Positions 52,890-62,638 are shown, counted from the stretch's first letter. The stretch is DNA of 64,000 bases from Bacteroidaceae bacterium (GCA_017534815.1 JAFXVS010000046.1:1-64000), one strand, 5' to 3'. The notes: generated from the letters alone by a model not told the origin. Made by a program: numbers and translations.

Positions 52890-54230
52890 TTAAAGTTTGA
52901 TTCTTTCTCCTGCATAGAAGTTCAGCATAGCTGCATTGAGCAGGGCCGTGTATTTAGTTTGCAGCAGTTGTTGCTCGGCTTGCAACAGATTGTTCTTGCC
53001 TGTGGTCAGTTCCACAATGTTCTTGAGACCCAAGTTGAACTGCTCGCTGACGAGATCATAACTTTCCTGCATGCTCTTCACATTGTTTCTGGCGTAGATG
53101 AACTGTTGCTGAGATGTTGTGGCATTCAACCAATAGTTTTCGATGGTTGAGTAGAGCTGCTTCTGTTGTTCGAGTAGATTCAGTTCGCTGGTCTGCAACG
53201 CGTACTTCGCCTTGCGAATGTTGGTGCGAGCTTGATGATTGTCGAACAGCGGTACAGAAATAGACAGACCTAACGAGTTGTTCACGTTGGTCTTAACTTG
53301 TTTGAAGAAGTCTGTATGCTGACCTGACGAGTTGTTGGAACCGATACCTGCTGTCATGGAGACGGTTGGCATGTATCCTGCTCGTGCTGATGAGATGGCG
53401 ATTTGTGAGGATTCGATGTTCAGCTTGCTTGACTGAATTTCAGGACGATTCTCGAGAGCCGCGTTGTATACGGACTCTTCGTTGGGAATCATTGCTAACA
53501 CTTGTGCGTCGGTTACATCTGGTACAGCAATATTAAATGCCTCGTCATCGTGAATCTCCAGTAGTTGCTTCAATTGCAACTTGTAGTTCTCAAGCTGTGA
53601 CTGTGCCTGCACCAATGAATACTGATCTTGGCTTACTTGTGCTTCCAATTGTACAAGGTCAACTCGGGCAAGACTACCCACTTCGACCATCGTCTTGGCA
53701 CGATCACGTTGCATCATGCTTGATTTGATGATTTCGCGACAAACCTTTACGGCTTCCGTTTCATACAGAATCTGCACATACAATTGTGCAATCTGTTCTT
53801 GAATGGTGTTCGCCTGTTGGTCGATACCCAGTTCTGCAATCTTTTCAGTGAGTTTGTTTTGCTTGATGGTGTTGATGTTACGATTACCGTTCCATACCGT
53901 CCAGTTGGCATTGATACCATATGAGCCATTGTATGATACAGAGTTGCGGTTGGTGGTCATTGTTCCGCCAGCAAGGTTGATGGTTGTTTCAGCGAAAGGT
54001 CGCCACGAAGCGTTTTGGTTTGTGCTAAATGACACAGAGGGAAATAGTGCCGACTGGCTCTGCAATACATCCTCATGGTCTGAAGCAGCCGTTATCCTCT
54101 TCTGCTGCAATTGAATGTTGTTGGCAAGAGCATAGTTGAGACATTCTTGCAGCGTCCAAACTTTCTGCCCCCATGCCGCAGTGCCTGCCAGCAGGATGGA
54201 TAACGTTGTCAATAAGTGTTTTTTATTCAT
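52890..54230 (-). CDS. TolC-family outer-membrane efflux channel
   Basis: 446 residues from MNKKHLLTTLSILLAGTAAW, a signal peptide. Two outer-membrane efflux repeats with long helices (LTEKIAELGIDQQANTIQEQ, LQTSELNLLEQQKQLYSTIE) are typical of the TolC barrel-tunnel fold. A longer frame to 54308 begins upstream of an inverted repeat and adds an unlikely N-terminus. It is the first gene of a five-gene tripartite efflux operon: TolC, MacA, ATPase, permease, DUF3256. Confidence 0.93.
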   Translation of the reverse strand: MNKKHLLTTLSILLAGTAAWGQKVWTLQECLNYALANNIQLQQKRITAASDHEDVLQSQSALFPSVSFSTNQNASWRPFAETTINLAGGTMTTNRNSVSYNGSYGINANWTVWNGNRNINTIKQNKLTEKIAELGIDQQANTIQEQIAQLYVQILYETEAVKVCREIIKSSMMQRDRAKTMVEVGSLARVDLVQLEAQVSQDQYSLVQAQSQLENYKLQLKQLLEIHDDEAFNIAVPDVTDAQVLAMIPNEESVYNAALENRPEIQSSKLNIESSQIAISSARAGYMPTVSMTAGIGSNNSSGQHTDFFKQVKTNVNNSLGLSISVPLFDNHQARTNIRKAKYALQTSELNLLEQQKQLYSTIENYWLNATTSQQQFIYARNNVKSMQESYDLVSEQFNLGLKNIVELTTGKNNLLQAEQQLLQTKYTALLNAAMLNFYAGERIKL

Positions 54231-54267
54231 TGTTGGTTTGTTTGATGTCCGAGTATATTGGAACCCG

Positions 54268-54286
54268 TTAAACTTGAAAAGTTTAA
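54268..54286. repeat. Inverted repeat upstream of the efflux operon
   Basis: TTAAACTT-GAA-AAGTTTAA lies 38 bases before the tolC-like ATG. It could be an operator for the efflux operon. Confidence 0.55.
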
Positions 54287-54324
54287 TATTCCGAGGATAG
54301 TTTAACATACTTTATTATAAAAAA

Positions 54325-54787
54325 TGAAAGCAGTCGGGCTGTAAGCCGGGTTCTGTGTGCATTTGTGCTATGTGGTTTACACAACGTACAGTGATGCATG
54401 TCTGTCATTTATCTACTCCATGAGTCACCCCATGGCTCAAGCGTTCTACCCTCCACCGAACAATCGGGCGGGCTACCCTCGTGGCGGTGGTTTACATGAA
54501 CTTGCAGCACCCAAGATGCACAGCCGACATGTCACCATGCCGCTGGTGAGCTCTTACCTCACCTTCTCACCATTTCAGCCGTGACAATCACGCTCATTCA
54601 GAGAATCAGCATGGATGCCCCGTCTGTTGTTATTTTCTTCTGCATTACTCAACCCTTGCGGACTGCTTCTATATTAGGAAGTGGGTTGCCCTATGCTGCC
54701 CGGACGTTCCTCTTTCGACTTGCTGCCAAAATCACGTGAATGACCAGTCATTAAGTCGCCAGCGACAGACTGTCCGGCTGCTTTCAG
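54325..54787 (-). ncRNA. rnpB: RNase P RNA, class A
   Basis: The minus strand starts with TGAAAGCAG, which pairs with CTGCTTTCA at the end (helix P1). It then shows CCGGACAGTCTGTCGCTGG, GAGGAACGTCCGGGCAGC and AGGGCAACCCACTTCC, the core of bacterial RNase P RNA, and ends with GAACCCGGCTTACAGCCCGA. A T run follows. It processes tRNA 5' ends. A -7 box sits directly upstream, and the RNA is about 460 bases. Confidence 0.95.
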
Positions 54788-54790
54788 TCG

Positions 54791-54799
54791 GCAAAGGTA
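54791..54799 (-). promoter_or_regulatory. -7 box of rnpB
   Basis: Minus strand TACCTTTGC, a few bases before the P1 helix; it helps place the 5' end. Confidence 0.75.
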
Positions 54800-54817
54800 C
54801 GGAAAAAATGAAAAAAG

Positions 54818-54850
54818 AAAGACAAGCCATAGGGAAAATGACTTGTCTTT
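54818..54850 (-). terminator. Terminator of queH
   Basis: AAAGACAAG pairs with CTTGTCTTT around a 15-base loop; the minus strand continues CTTTTTTC. Confidence 0.8.
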
Positions 54851-54939
54851 TAATATAATTTGTATAAAAAGGGAGAAAAACTCCGATAAAAAAGGGGTAA
54901 ACTTTTCATTCTTGACGACATCGGAGCCATCATTTGTTT

Positions 54940-55581
54940 TTATTGGTTCATGGTGTTTGTGGTGGGAAGAGGGGCTGGGGATTGAATGCTGAATTCACAG
55001 CCGCAGTATTGCTGGTTGTAAAATTGGTATTCACGAAGGAGTTGGTTGCGACGGTCTTGGAGGCCGCCTTTACGCCAGTTCTGCCCCCAGAAAAGAGGTA
55101 TGAGGTGAGAACCGAGAGATGAGAACTGGGAGGCTACGGCTTGCTGGGCTTCAAGGCCGGCTTGGTTGATCTGGTCGAGGCTTTTCCAACGGGAGGATGC
55201 GAGGGTGGTGGCGAAATGGCTGATGCCGAGTTTTTGGGCTTGAAGGGCGGTGGCTGTGAGGCGGATACGGAAGCACTGTAGGCAGCGGGAACCGCGTTCG
55301 GGTTCATGCTCGAGTCCTTGAACTTGCTGGAGCCAGTTTTCATGGTTGTAATCACCATCAATCCATGGTATGCCGAGACTGTCGGCATGGCGTTTGCTCT
55401 CATTCTTGCGAATAACGTATTCCTCTCGGGGGTAGATGTTGGGGTTAAAGTAAAAGATGGTGGGGCGGATGTCGTGTTGGAGCATCCATTCGACAATGGC
55501 GGAGGAGCAAGGGGCGCAGCATGCATGGAGCAGCACCTCATGAAGCCCTTCGGGTATTTGTATGTCGTTCTTTTTCTTCAT
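54940..55581 (-). CDS. queH: Epoxyqueuosine reductase QueH
   Basis: 213 residues. The cysteine motifs HACCAPCSS, CLQCFRIRL and YCGC match QueH (DUF208), which reduces epoxyqueuosine to queuosine in tRNA as the alternative to QueG. RWKSLDQINQ is a conserved middle part. It has its own promoter and terminator. Confidence 0.95.
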   Translation of the reverse strand: MKKKNDIQIPEGLHEVLLHACCAPCSSAIVEWMLQHDIRPTIFYFNPNIYPREEYVIRKNESKRHADSLGIPWIDGDYNHENWLQQVQGLEHEPERGSRCLQCFRIRLTATALQAQKLGISHFATTLASSRWKSLDQINQAGLEAQQAVASQFSSLGSHLIPLFWGQNWRKGGLQDRRNQLLREYQFYNQQYCGCEFSIQSPAPLPTTNTMNQ

Positions 55582-55598
55582 TTATATCTTTTCGTGCT

Positions 55599-55607
55599 GC
55601 AAAGTTA
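55599..55607 (-). promoter_or_regulatory. -7 box of queH
   Basis: Minus strand TAACTTTGC, 17 bases before the queH ATG. Confidence 0.7.
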
Positions 55608-55629
55608 CGACTTTTTCGTGAATAATCCG

Positions 55630-55653
55630 TAACTTTGCAATCTGTAACTTTGT
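55630..55653 (+). promoter_or_regulatory. Two tandem -7 boxes of the BASS transporter gene
   Basis: TAACTTTGC at 55630-55638 and TAACTTTGT at 55645-55653 are 15 bases apart. They could give two start points, the second nearly leaderless. Confidence 0.6.
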
Positions 55654-55660
55654 GCCCGAA

Positions 55661-56614
55661 ATGAAAGTCATAGGTTTTATCAAAAATTGGATGTTGCCCA
55701 TTGCTATGGCGCTCGGTGTGGCAGCTTATTATATTTATGTGAGCATCCCAGTGTTGGATGGGACACATCAGGCAGTAAGCAAAGCAATCAGTTATGTACA
55801 GCCGGCGTTGCTTTTCTGTATGCTCTTCGTGAGTTTCTGCAGGATGAGTATTCGTGAGTTGAGGCCGAGGGCATGGATGCTTGAATTGCTCGCCATTCAA
55901 GTAGTGAGTTTCGTGGTGATGGGTTTGTTGTTGGTGTGGATGCCAGATTTGCCTGGGCGTGTGGTGATTGAGAGTGCGATGGTCTGTATGATTTGTCCGA
56001 CAGCAACGGCGGCAGCGGTGGTGACAACTCGCTTGCATGGCAATGCGAACGTGGTGGTGAGCTACACGTGTCTTATCAATATGGCGGTGTCGTTGGTGGT
56101 GCCTGCGATGGTACCGTTTCTGCATGAGGGCACGATGCCTGGTATGGGTTTCGAACTTTCTTTCCTGCTGATCTTAGCCAAAGTGTTCCCCTTGCTGATG
56201 ATGCCTCTGATGGCGGCATGGCTGGTGCGGCATTTGTTCCCGAGATTTCATGCCTTTATCTTGCAACAGCCAAATCTGGCATTCAACTTGTGGGCGGTGT
56301 CATTGTCGTTGGCCATTGCGGTGTCGGTCAAGGCGTTGGTGCATAGCGAGGAGAGTACATGGAACATGGTGGGCATTGCGTTGGCATCGTTGGTCTGCTG
56401 CTTGGTTCAATTCGGTTTGGGTCGATTGATAGGGCGAAGACATGGAGAGCCGGTGGCAGGCACGCAGAGCCTCGGACAGAAAAATACGGTCTTCGCCATT
56501 TGGATGGGTTACACGTTCCTGAATCCCGTGACGGCCTTGGCTGGCGGTTTTTATTCACTGTGGCACAATCTGGTCAACTCTTGGCAGTTGTGGAGGGTGC
56601 GACGGCAAGGCTGA
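55661..56614 (+). CDS. BASS-family (bile acid:sodium symporter-like) transporter
   Basis: 317 residues with about nine or ten membrane spans. MICPTATAAAVVTTRLHGNA and a later NLAFNLWAVSLSLAIAVSVK fit the BASS fold, which also includes arsenite and organic-anion carriers. A GTG at 55652 would add three residues but overlaps the second -7 box. It diverges from queH and converges on ygiQ with a 16-base gap. The substrate is unknown. Confidence 0.8.
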   Translation: MKVIGFIKNWMLPIAMALGVAAYYIYVSIPVLDGTHQAVSKAISYVQPALLFCMLFVSFCRMSIRELRPRAWMLELLAIQVVSFVVMGLLLVWMPDLPGRVVIESAMVCMICPTATAAAVVTTRLHGNANVVVSYTCLINMAVSLVVPAMVPFLHEGTMPGMGFELSFLLILAKVFPLLMMPLMAAWLVRHLFPRFHAFILQQPNLAFNLWAVSLSLAIAVSVKALVHSEESTWNMVGIALASLVCCLVQFGLGRLIGRRHGEPVAGTQSLGQKNTVFAIWMGYTFLNPVTALAGGFYSLWHNLVNSWQLWRVRRQG

Positions 56615-56630
56615 TTGATTATGACGTCTC

Positions 56631-58475
56631 TTACTTATTTTTAAAGAGCCTTTGGATGAGGTCGGCGCGACCTATCTGACGGAGCAATCGGATGATGTTC
56701 TGTCTTTCGGAGGGCTTGTACCAGAAGAAGAATTGACGCTGGGCAAGCTTTTCTTTTTGTGTCTTGGCTGACCAGACTGGCTGAAGCGTGTAGGGGTGTA
56801 GGCCTGTGTACCACGCTTCTGTAGAGACAGTCATGGGGGTGGGCGTAAAGTCCTGCACTTGCTCGAGTTGGAAGTCGAGGTCTTTGGTCAGGACTGCAAG
56901 TTCTGCCATGTCTTCGGCAGTGCAACCAGGATGGCTGCTGATGAAATAAGGGATGATTTGCTGGCGCAGGTTCTTGCGGCGGTTGATGTTGTCGAAAATG
57001 CGCTTGAAGTCGTAGAAGAGTTGGAAGGAGGGTTTGCGCATCAGGTCAAGCACGCGGTCTGAGGTGTGTTCGGGAGCCACTTTTAGACGACCACTGACAT
57101 GCTTCGTGATGAGTTCCTCGGTGTACTGGCGGTTGATGCGGTTTGTGCGCTCATCGCCAGTGTCGTGGAGCAAGAGATCGTAGCGAACGCCCGAACCGAT
57201 GAAACTCTTCTTGATGCCGGGCATGGCATCGACAGCATGGTAAATGTCCAGCAGGGCGGAGTGGTCTGTGTTGAGATTCTTGCAGACTTTCGGATGAATG
57301 CACGAGGGACGCTTGCACTGGTGGCAAAGGTCGAGGTTCTTGCCGTGCATGGCGTACATGTTGGCAGAGGGTCCGCCGAGGTCACTCAGATAGCCCTTGA
57401 AATCGGACAGTTGGCTGATGGCCTTGACCTCGCGCAGGATGCTTTCCTTGCTGCGTGAGGTGATGAACTTACCCTGATGGGCGGAAATGGTACAGAAGGC
57501 GCAACCTCCGAAACAGCCACGATGGAGACAGACGGAGAACTTAATCATCTCGTAGGCGGGGATGCGCTTGCCTTTGTATTTAGGGTGGGGCAGACGTGTG
57601 TAAGGAAGGTCAAAGGAGTGGTCAAGTTCGTCCTGCGTCAGCGGCTGATAGGGAGGGTTGACGACAGCATAACGGCCATCGACCTCCTGAATGATGCGCT
57701 GGGCGGCATATTTGTTCGACTCCTCCTCGATGTGACGGAAGTTCTCGGCTTGGGCACGTTTGTTACGGAGGCATTCCTCGTGGCTATGGAGCACGATGTC
57801 GTTGGAACGGATGCCTCCTGGTATTTCATTTTTCTGCAAGAGGGACACTGTCTGTTTCTGAGGAAATCGTGCCATGAGATTGCGGAACATTTTCACGTCA
57901 ATCTCGCAGTCTTGCTCCATCAACAGCTGTGCCAGCGAGATCATCGGCTTCTCCCCCATACCGTAGATCAGCAGATCGGCGCCTGAAGGATGCAGAATGG
58001 TGGGCATGAGGCGGTCTTGCCAGTAGTCGTAATGAGTGAGGCGGCGCAGACTGGCCTCGATGCCGCCAATGACGACGGGCACATCAGGGTATAGTTCCTT
58101 GAGAATACGCGTATAAACAATGGTGGGATATTCAGGACGTAGGTCGTGACGGCCATCAGGCGAATAGGCATCCTCAGAACGCAGTCGCTTGTTGGCTGTG
58201 TATTTGTTCACCATCGAATCCATCGCTCCGGGGGCAATGCCAAAGAAGAGGCGGGGACGTCCGAGTTTCTTGAAATCACGAAAATCGCCATGCCAATCGG
58301 GTTGAGGAACGATAGCCACCTTCAGCCCTTCTGCCTCAAGAATGCGACCGATGACCGCCGCGGCAAACGAGGGGTGGTCAACGTAGGCGTCGGCGGAGAA
58401 GAGGATGACATCGAGCGTGTCCCAGCCGAGGCGTTCAAGTTCTTTTTTCGTTGTGGGGAGGAAGGGCATCGTCAT
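56631..58475 (-). CDS. YgiQ-family radical SAM protein
   Basis: 614 residues from MTMPFLPTTKKELERLGWD; the frame upstream overlaps the previous gene and is rejected. The radical SAM cluster motif is RGCFGGCAFCTISAHQG, preceded by a YgiQ N-terminal domain (DVILFSADAYVDHPSF, GGIEASLRRLTHYDYW) and followed by VAPEHTSDRVLDLMRKPS and a C-terminal QDFTPTPMTVSTEAWYTG. The reaction is unknown. It is the last gene of the run that starts at the GH3 gene. Confidence 0.94.
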   Translation of the reverse strand: MTMPFLPTTKKELERLGWDTLDVILFSADAYVDHPSFAAAVIGRILEAEGLKVAIVPQPDWHGDFRDFKKLGRPRLFFGIAPGAMDSMVNKYTANKRLRSEDAYSPDGRHDLRPEYPTIVYTRILKELYPDVPVVIGGIEASLRRLTHYDYWQDRLMPTILHPSGADLLIYGMGEKPMISLAQLLMEQDCEIDVKMFRNLMARFPQKQTVSLLQKNEIPGGIRSNDIVLHSHEECLRNKRAQAENFRHIEEESNKYAAQRIIQEVDGRYAVVNPPYQPLTQDELDHSFDLPYTRLPHPKYKGKRIPAYEMIKFSVCLHRGCFGGCAFCTISAHQGKFITSRSKESILREVKAISQLSDFKGYLSDLGGPSANMYAMHGKNLDLCHQCKRPSCIHPKVCKNLNTDHSALLDIYHAVDAMPGIKKSFIGSGVRYDLLLHDTGDERTNRINRQYTEELITKHVSGRLKVAPEHTSDRVLDLMRKPSFQLFYDFKRIFDNINRRKNLRQQIIPYFISSHPGCTAEDMAELAVLTKDLDFQLEQVQDFTPTPMTVSTEAWYTGLHPYTLQPVWSAKTQKEKLAQRQFFFWYKPSERQNIIRLLRQIGRADLIQRLFKNK

Positions 58476-58486
58476 TGACAATTGGT

Positions 58487-58515
58487 GTATGAGAATCACC
58501 CAGCGCGTGGGCTGG
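58487..58515 (-). repeat. Hairpin repeat abutting the amidase-like stop codon
   Basis: CCAGCCCACGCGCTGGG follows the TAG at 58516-58518 with no gap, then TGATTCTCATA. It matches the repeat at 50771-50799 at 26 of 28 positions. It lies in the gap before ygiQ. Confidence 0.7.
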
Positions 58516-61362
58516 CTATTCGAGGAAAGTGAGGAAGGCTTTGGCGAGAGCGTTGAGTTTCTTGCGGTCGGTAATGCTTTCGAGCGGGAAACCAAGACGA
58601 ACGAAACGTTGCTGTTGAGCAATGGCGGCACAGTTGCCGTTATTGTAGGTGAGGATGGCAAAGGCCTGGCCTGATGGAGCCAACACCGACGGAGCTGGCA
58701 CGCAGTAACTCTCAGGATTCATGCCTCGGTAGATGTCGAAGGTGAGTCCGCAGCCGGTTATGGTTGAGCGTTGAGAATTGAGCGTTGGGAGTTTGCCTGC
58801 GATGGTACCGCCTATGGTTGGACAGCCAGCATTGGCAGCACTCATCAACACCTTGCCGCCATTGTTGTAATATTGTTCAACGAGGGTGTTGGTGCGGCTG
58901 TTGAACTGCTTTTGTGTGCCATAGATAAGATCGATGATGGGGTAGTCGGAGAGTGATACTTTTCCCTCAAGGAGAGATTGCTCGCTGCAGGAGGTGAAGG
59001 AGTGGTTGCCGCTGAGCATGATGGCGCGACCATGGATGACAGGATAATCGAAGGTGTTGCCCATCATCAGTTGTCCTTCCAGTTCCATGCCGCTCATGCC
59101 CAATCCGTCAGAGGCCTCGCTGCCAGCCTTCGAACGGTCGAAGTAACGCTGTCTGCCACAGAAACCTGTGTAGGCTCCATACGGTACGCCGGGGTCGGCA
59201 TCGAGGTCGAATCCGCAGGTGGTCGTGGTGTTGATGACTTGCGGACCTTCCAGTCTAGTGAAGGCATTGACCACCAGCACGGTTCCCTTGTTCTGCGAGG
59301 AGATGCCACAGGAAAGAATCTCAGAGGGGAAACTTTCGCCGCCCTCGTTGACCGCTGTGATTTTGAAGGAATAAACCTCGTCTGGATTTAGTTCGATCGT
59401 GTGGGATGTTCCCTTGACGATGACACCACTGTCGAAGCCTTGATAGTTGCGACGGGTATAGAGGACATACTCCTTGGGTTTGGCTGTCGGTTCGAGTGGA
59501 TCATCCACGGGAGACCAAGAGAGAGTGGCGGTATGCTTCTGTTCGTTCAGCGTGATGGCGAAGTTCTCCACAGGCAGTGGCTGAATGACATAATCGCGCT
59601 GATAGAGCGTGGCGATATACTTCACGATGGTCTTATAGACGGAGCGCGAAAGGTCGAACTTGAAGTGTGGGTCGTAAGCCATTCGCATGTCGGCGAAGTT
59701 CTGATGGGAGAGCATTTCGAGGATGCAGGCGGGAGGCATCGGAGCGCGAGCCTCACCATAGTTGCGGTTCCAGAGTTGGCGAACCTGCCAATTGTATTTC
59801 TTCAGGTCGATGGTGAAGTTGGTGAGGAACATGCTGATGAGGTCGCGGGACACATATCTGTCCATACCTGCACCTGTCTTGCCTTCGTTGAAGTCGGTCA
59901 TATAGACACCCAACGATCCGACAAAAGCATCGTCCGTCTTCACACCGGCATCAGTGTGGAAGGCGACGGAGATGTCCAGCGGAACCCTCAGCCCATCCTC
60001 ACGCTTGGGGTTGTAGATGGAGCCGCCTGACAGATAGTTGATGGCGGCCGAACGGGCATTGATGTCGTTGTTGTAGTCGTTGTTGCCGAATGGCTCGGTG
60101 TGAATCTTGTATGGGAATCCGTACCATTGCACGCTGTACTTGGCGGCTTCAGCCCATCGTGGCAAGCCTGAGGGCTGCACTCTGCCGTTATGTCCTTCGG
60201 GTACGATGTTGCCCATACCACCTCCGAAGCGTACGGCATCCGCGCTGACCACTCCCTTGTGGCGGCTGTGATTGGATAGCGACACCATGCCGTAGTTGTG
60301 TTCTCCCTCGTCAAATTCGAAGGTACCGAGATACACCCAGGTGCCGCCGCCCATCTGCTGGTTCACCTTGAACTGGGTGGTGCCGCCTTTGTGATAGACG
60401 GTGTAAGTGGCGTCATCCACTGCATCCTGACGGGTGGGGTAGGTCACATAGACGGCGTATTTTCCTTCCTCTGGGATGTTGGGAATCCATTGAGCCAATC
60501 CCTCTTCCTTAGGTGATGAGACAGTGGGCACATAGCGGGCACTTCCGTCGGTGAAAGGCGAGTCGCACGACTCATACACTTCCTTGTATTGCGCAAATCC
60601 GTGCTCATTGGTGGTCTGCCATTTGATGCTCTTCTGCTTGCGGCGGAAGGACTCGAGGTAGGTTCCACCTTTATGTGGCTGGTCATTATCGACGATGACC
60701 TCGTAGGTCTGGTAATCGCGTTCGCGGGGTGTGAAGACGACGGCGCCGGCATTCTGGAGCATGGGGATGATGAAGGGGACGACGAATGTCTGGGAGAAGA
60801 GGTCTTCGGTGGTGCAGAAGAGTCGGGGACGTTGCCAATACCAATCGTCCTTCTCCAGACGGTAATAGCGTCCGTGACTTTGCCACAAGGCGATGTGATT
60901 GCCCTCCAAACCTTTCTCTGGCGTGTAGGGGCGGGAGATGTTCTTCACCCACGGCTCGCCATCGTAGGTGTCGCTCAACAGTCTCGACGCATCTTTCTTC
61001 CCTTTTCTAAGGAAGTTGGGGACAAGATCCTCGATGGCTCGTCCGTCGGTTTCCACGACGACATCGTAATTTCTCTGCGTGACAGACAGGAAGGAGCGAA
61101 TGTCCTTATAGACTCTCTCCACCACCTCAGGCGTGAAATGCTGTTCGGGGAAACCGCCGCCCAGCACGATGCGGATGCTTCGGTTATCGTTGTCGATGTC
61201 GCACGAGACGACCGTGGAGGGTTTGATGTTGGCATCATACCGTGTATAGTTCTCCGCCCATTCCGTCAGTTGGCTTTGCAGGCTCTGCGAATTGCCGTAG
61301 TTGGGCAATGCCAGCAGCAGGATGAGCAGGATATGTCTGATTGTCATTTGTCGAATCTTCAT
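58516..61362 (-). CDS. Secreted golvesin-domain protein with N-acetylmuramoyl amidase-like region
   Basis: 948 residues with a signal peptide (MTIRHILLILLLALPNYGNS). Residues about 180-300 hold GNHIALWQSHGRYY, and 410-560 include VAFHTDAGVKTDDAFVGSLG and MFLTNFTIDLKKYN, resembling the zinc amidase (Amidase_3) fold split by a golvesin-C-like beta domain (about 280-400). An Fn3-like domain (about 605-700) and a C-terminal region of unknown fold follow. Homologues are often labelled xanthan lyase, which is doubtful. The gene lies 24 bases after the T9SS plug gene. Peptidoglycan or glycan binding is the best guess. Confidence 0.8.
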   Translation of the reverse strand: MKIRQMTIRHILLILLLALPNYGNSQSLQSQLTEWAENYTRYDANIKPSTVVSCDIDNDNRSIRIVLGGGFPEQHFTPEVVERVYKDIRSFLSVTQRNYDVVVETDGRAIEDLVPNFLRKGKKDASRLLSDTYDGEPWVKNISRPYTPEKGLEGNHIALWQSHGRYYRLEKDDWYWQRPRLFCTTEDLFSQTFVVPFIIPMLQNAGAVVFTPRERDYQTYEVIVDNDQPHKGGTYLESFRRKQKSIKWQTTNEHGFAQYKEVYESCDSPFTDGSARYVPTVSSPKEEGLAQWIPNIPEEGKYAVYVTYPTRQDAVDDATYTVYHKGGTTQFKVNQQMGGGTWVYLGTFEFDEGEHNYGMVSLSNHSRHKGVVSADAVRFGGGMGNIVPEGHNGRVQPSGLPRWAEAAKYSVQWYGFPYKIHTEPFGNNDYNNDINARSAAINYLSGGSIYNPKREDGLRVPLDISVAFHTDAGVKTDDAFVGSLGVYMTDFNEGKTGAGMDRYVSRDLISMFLTNFTIDLKKYNWQVRQLWNRNYGEARAPMPPACILEMLSHQNFADMRMAYDPHFKFDLSRSVYKTIVKYIATLYQRDYVIQPLPVENFAITLNEQKHTATLSWSPVDDPLEPTAKPKEYVLYTRRNYQGFDSGVIVKGTSHTIELNPDEVYSFKITAVNEGGESFPSEILSCGISSQNKGTVLVVNAFTRLEGPQVINTTTTCGFDLDADPGVPYGAYTGFCGRQRYFDRSKAGSEASDGLGMSGMELEGQLMMGNTFDYPVIHGRAIMLSGNHSFTSCSEQSLLEGKVSLSDYPIIDLIYGTQKQFNSRTNTLVEQYYNNGGKVLMSAANAGCPTIGGTIAGKLPTLNSQRSTITGCGLTFDIYRGMNPESYCVPAPSVLAPSGQAFAILTYNNGNCAAIAQQQRFVRLGFPLESITDRKKLNALAKAFLTFLE

Positions 61363-61386
61363 GATTTGAAATTCGTTGTTCCTCTC

Positions 61387-62634
61387 TTAATGTCCTTTGT
61401 AATTGTATTTCTGGAATCCGATCAGTTTGTCGTAGCGCTGTCCGAAGGGGCGGTGATAGACATAGACGTAGTATTCATTCTCCGTCTGATGGAAGTCGCC
61501 CTCGCAGGGTCTGGTCTGTCCCACTTCGTCATCCTCTCCCTTATACATATATATATAATTATAGGAGCCCTGCTTCAGGGTGGTCGTCAGTTCATACTGA
61601 TGGTCGATGAGGTTGTACTCCATCTTGTTGTCCTCCTCCATGCGGTTGTTGGTCAGGTCGCCGAACAGATAGACGTCGCCGCCAGGCACTTTGGGCATCT
61701 GCAGGGTGAAATGCGTGATGAAGTAGTCACTTTCCGTGTCGCTGTGGTAGTCCCCTTCGTTGCGCACATAGTAGCGTCCGTTCTGGTCTTCGTCGTACAG
61801 ATAGTTGATGCGCTGCTCGTCTGTGAAGAGGGTGGCGTCGTAGTAGTCGCCGTTGAACTCCATGTGTTCCACGCGCATGGTGGGGACGTATTGATCCAGA
61901 ATCTCGAAACGTCTGTATTCGTTGCCGGCGGGGAAGATGAGGGCGCGGTTGTGGTTGAAGACGAGCCTATCCACCTGCATCAGCGTGGGGCGCAAGTCCT
62001 CGACGTGGTTGTCCCAGCGATGGTTCTGCGTGACGATGTACTTGAATTCGTTCACGGGATTGCTCACCTGATAGCCTCGGTAGTTCACGGCGAAGTTCAC
62101 CTGCTGATGTTCCTCGTAGGTGTCGATGTCGGTGTTGGCGGTCACTTCGATGTCCACGCCGACGCGGGGTTCCAGCACCGAGAAGCAGGCCTGCGCCACG
62201 GGGTCGTCCTCTCCGTCCTCGAAGATGTTGATGCGGTAGTTGCCCGACACCAGCAGCCTCGTGTTCTCGTTCGGAAGCGTCAGCCAATAGTGGCAATAGC
62301 TCATCTCCGTACCCATGGCGGGCTCGTAGTCATCGATGCGCTGTTCGCTGAAGCCAGTCATGTACTCGCTGGTCAGCAGGTCGCTCTCCGTCCAGTCGGC
62401 ATTGCAGTGGGTGATGGTGTAGGTGTATCGCTGATACTGCGCTTGCAGGTCGTCGAAGCTCACCTCCACGCCATGCCCGCGGCTCAGCAGCACGACCGGC
62501 GGCGCGCCCCATTGTCCGTCCACCTTCACCTGCAGCGTCTTGATGCGGGGTGAGAAGCAGATGTTCTCCTGAGCGTGGACTCCCAGTCCCAACAGCGGGA
62601 GGGCTAAAGCGATGAAACAACGAAGCAGCTTCAT
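61387..62634 (-). CDS. Type IX secretion plug protein (DUF5103)
   Basis: 415 residues with a signal peptide (MKLLRCFIALALPLLGLGVH). The sequence, with SRGHGVEVSFDDLQAQYQRY, YTITHCNADWTESDLL and a C-terminal GDVYLFGDLTNN and YNLIDHQYELTTTLKQGSYN, fits DUF5103, known in the T9SS structure as the protein that plugs the SprA translocon from the periplasm. It is co-transcribed with the GH3 gene (gap of four bases) and the golvesin-domain gene, and fits with the T9SS tails elsewhere in the window. G+C is high. Confidence 0.9.
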   Translation of the reverse strand: MKLLRCFIALALPLLGLGVHAQENICFSPRIKTLQVKVDGQWGAPPVVLLSRGHGVEVSFDDLQAQYQRYTYTITHCNADWTESDLLTSEYMTGFSEQRIDDYEPAMGTEMSYCHYWLTLPNENTRLLVSGNYRINIFEDGEDDPVAQACFSVLEPRVGVDIEVTANTDIDTYEEHQQVNFAVNYRGYQVSNPVNEFKYIVTQNHRWDNHVEDLRPTLMQVDRLVFNHNRALIFPAGNEYRRFEILDQYVPTMRVEHMEFNGDYYDATLFTDEQRINYLYDEDQNGRYYVRNEGDYHSDTESDYFITHFTLQMPKVPGGDVYLFGDLTNNRMEEDNKMEYNLIDHQYELTTTLKQGSYNYIYMYKGEDDEVGQTRPCEGDFHQTENEYYVYVYHRPFGQRYDKLIGFQKYNYKGH

Positions 62635-62638
62635 TTTC

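Noticed and set aside
54357..54584. 75-codon plus-strand frame
   Set aside because: It lies fully inside the RNase P RNA gene on the opposite strand.
60589..62553. 654-codon open frame on the plus strand
   Set aside because: It is antisense to the golvesin-domain and T9SS plug genes, which have clear homology; the frame is a by-product of high G+C and codon bias.
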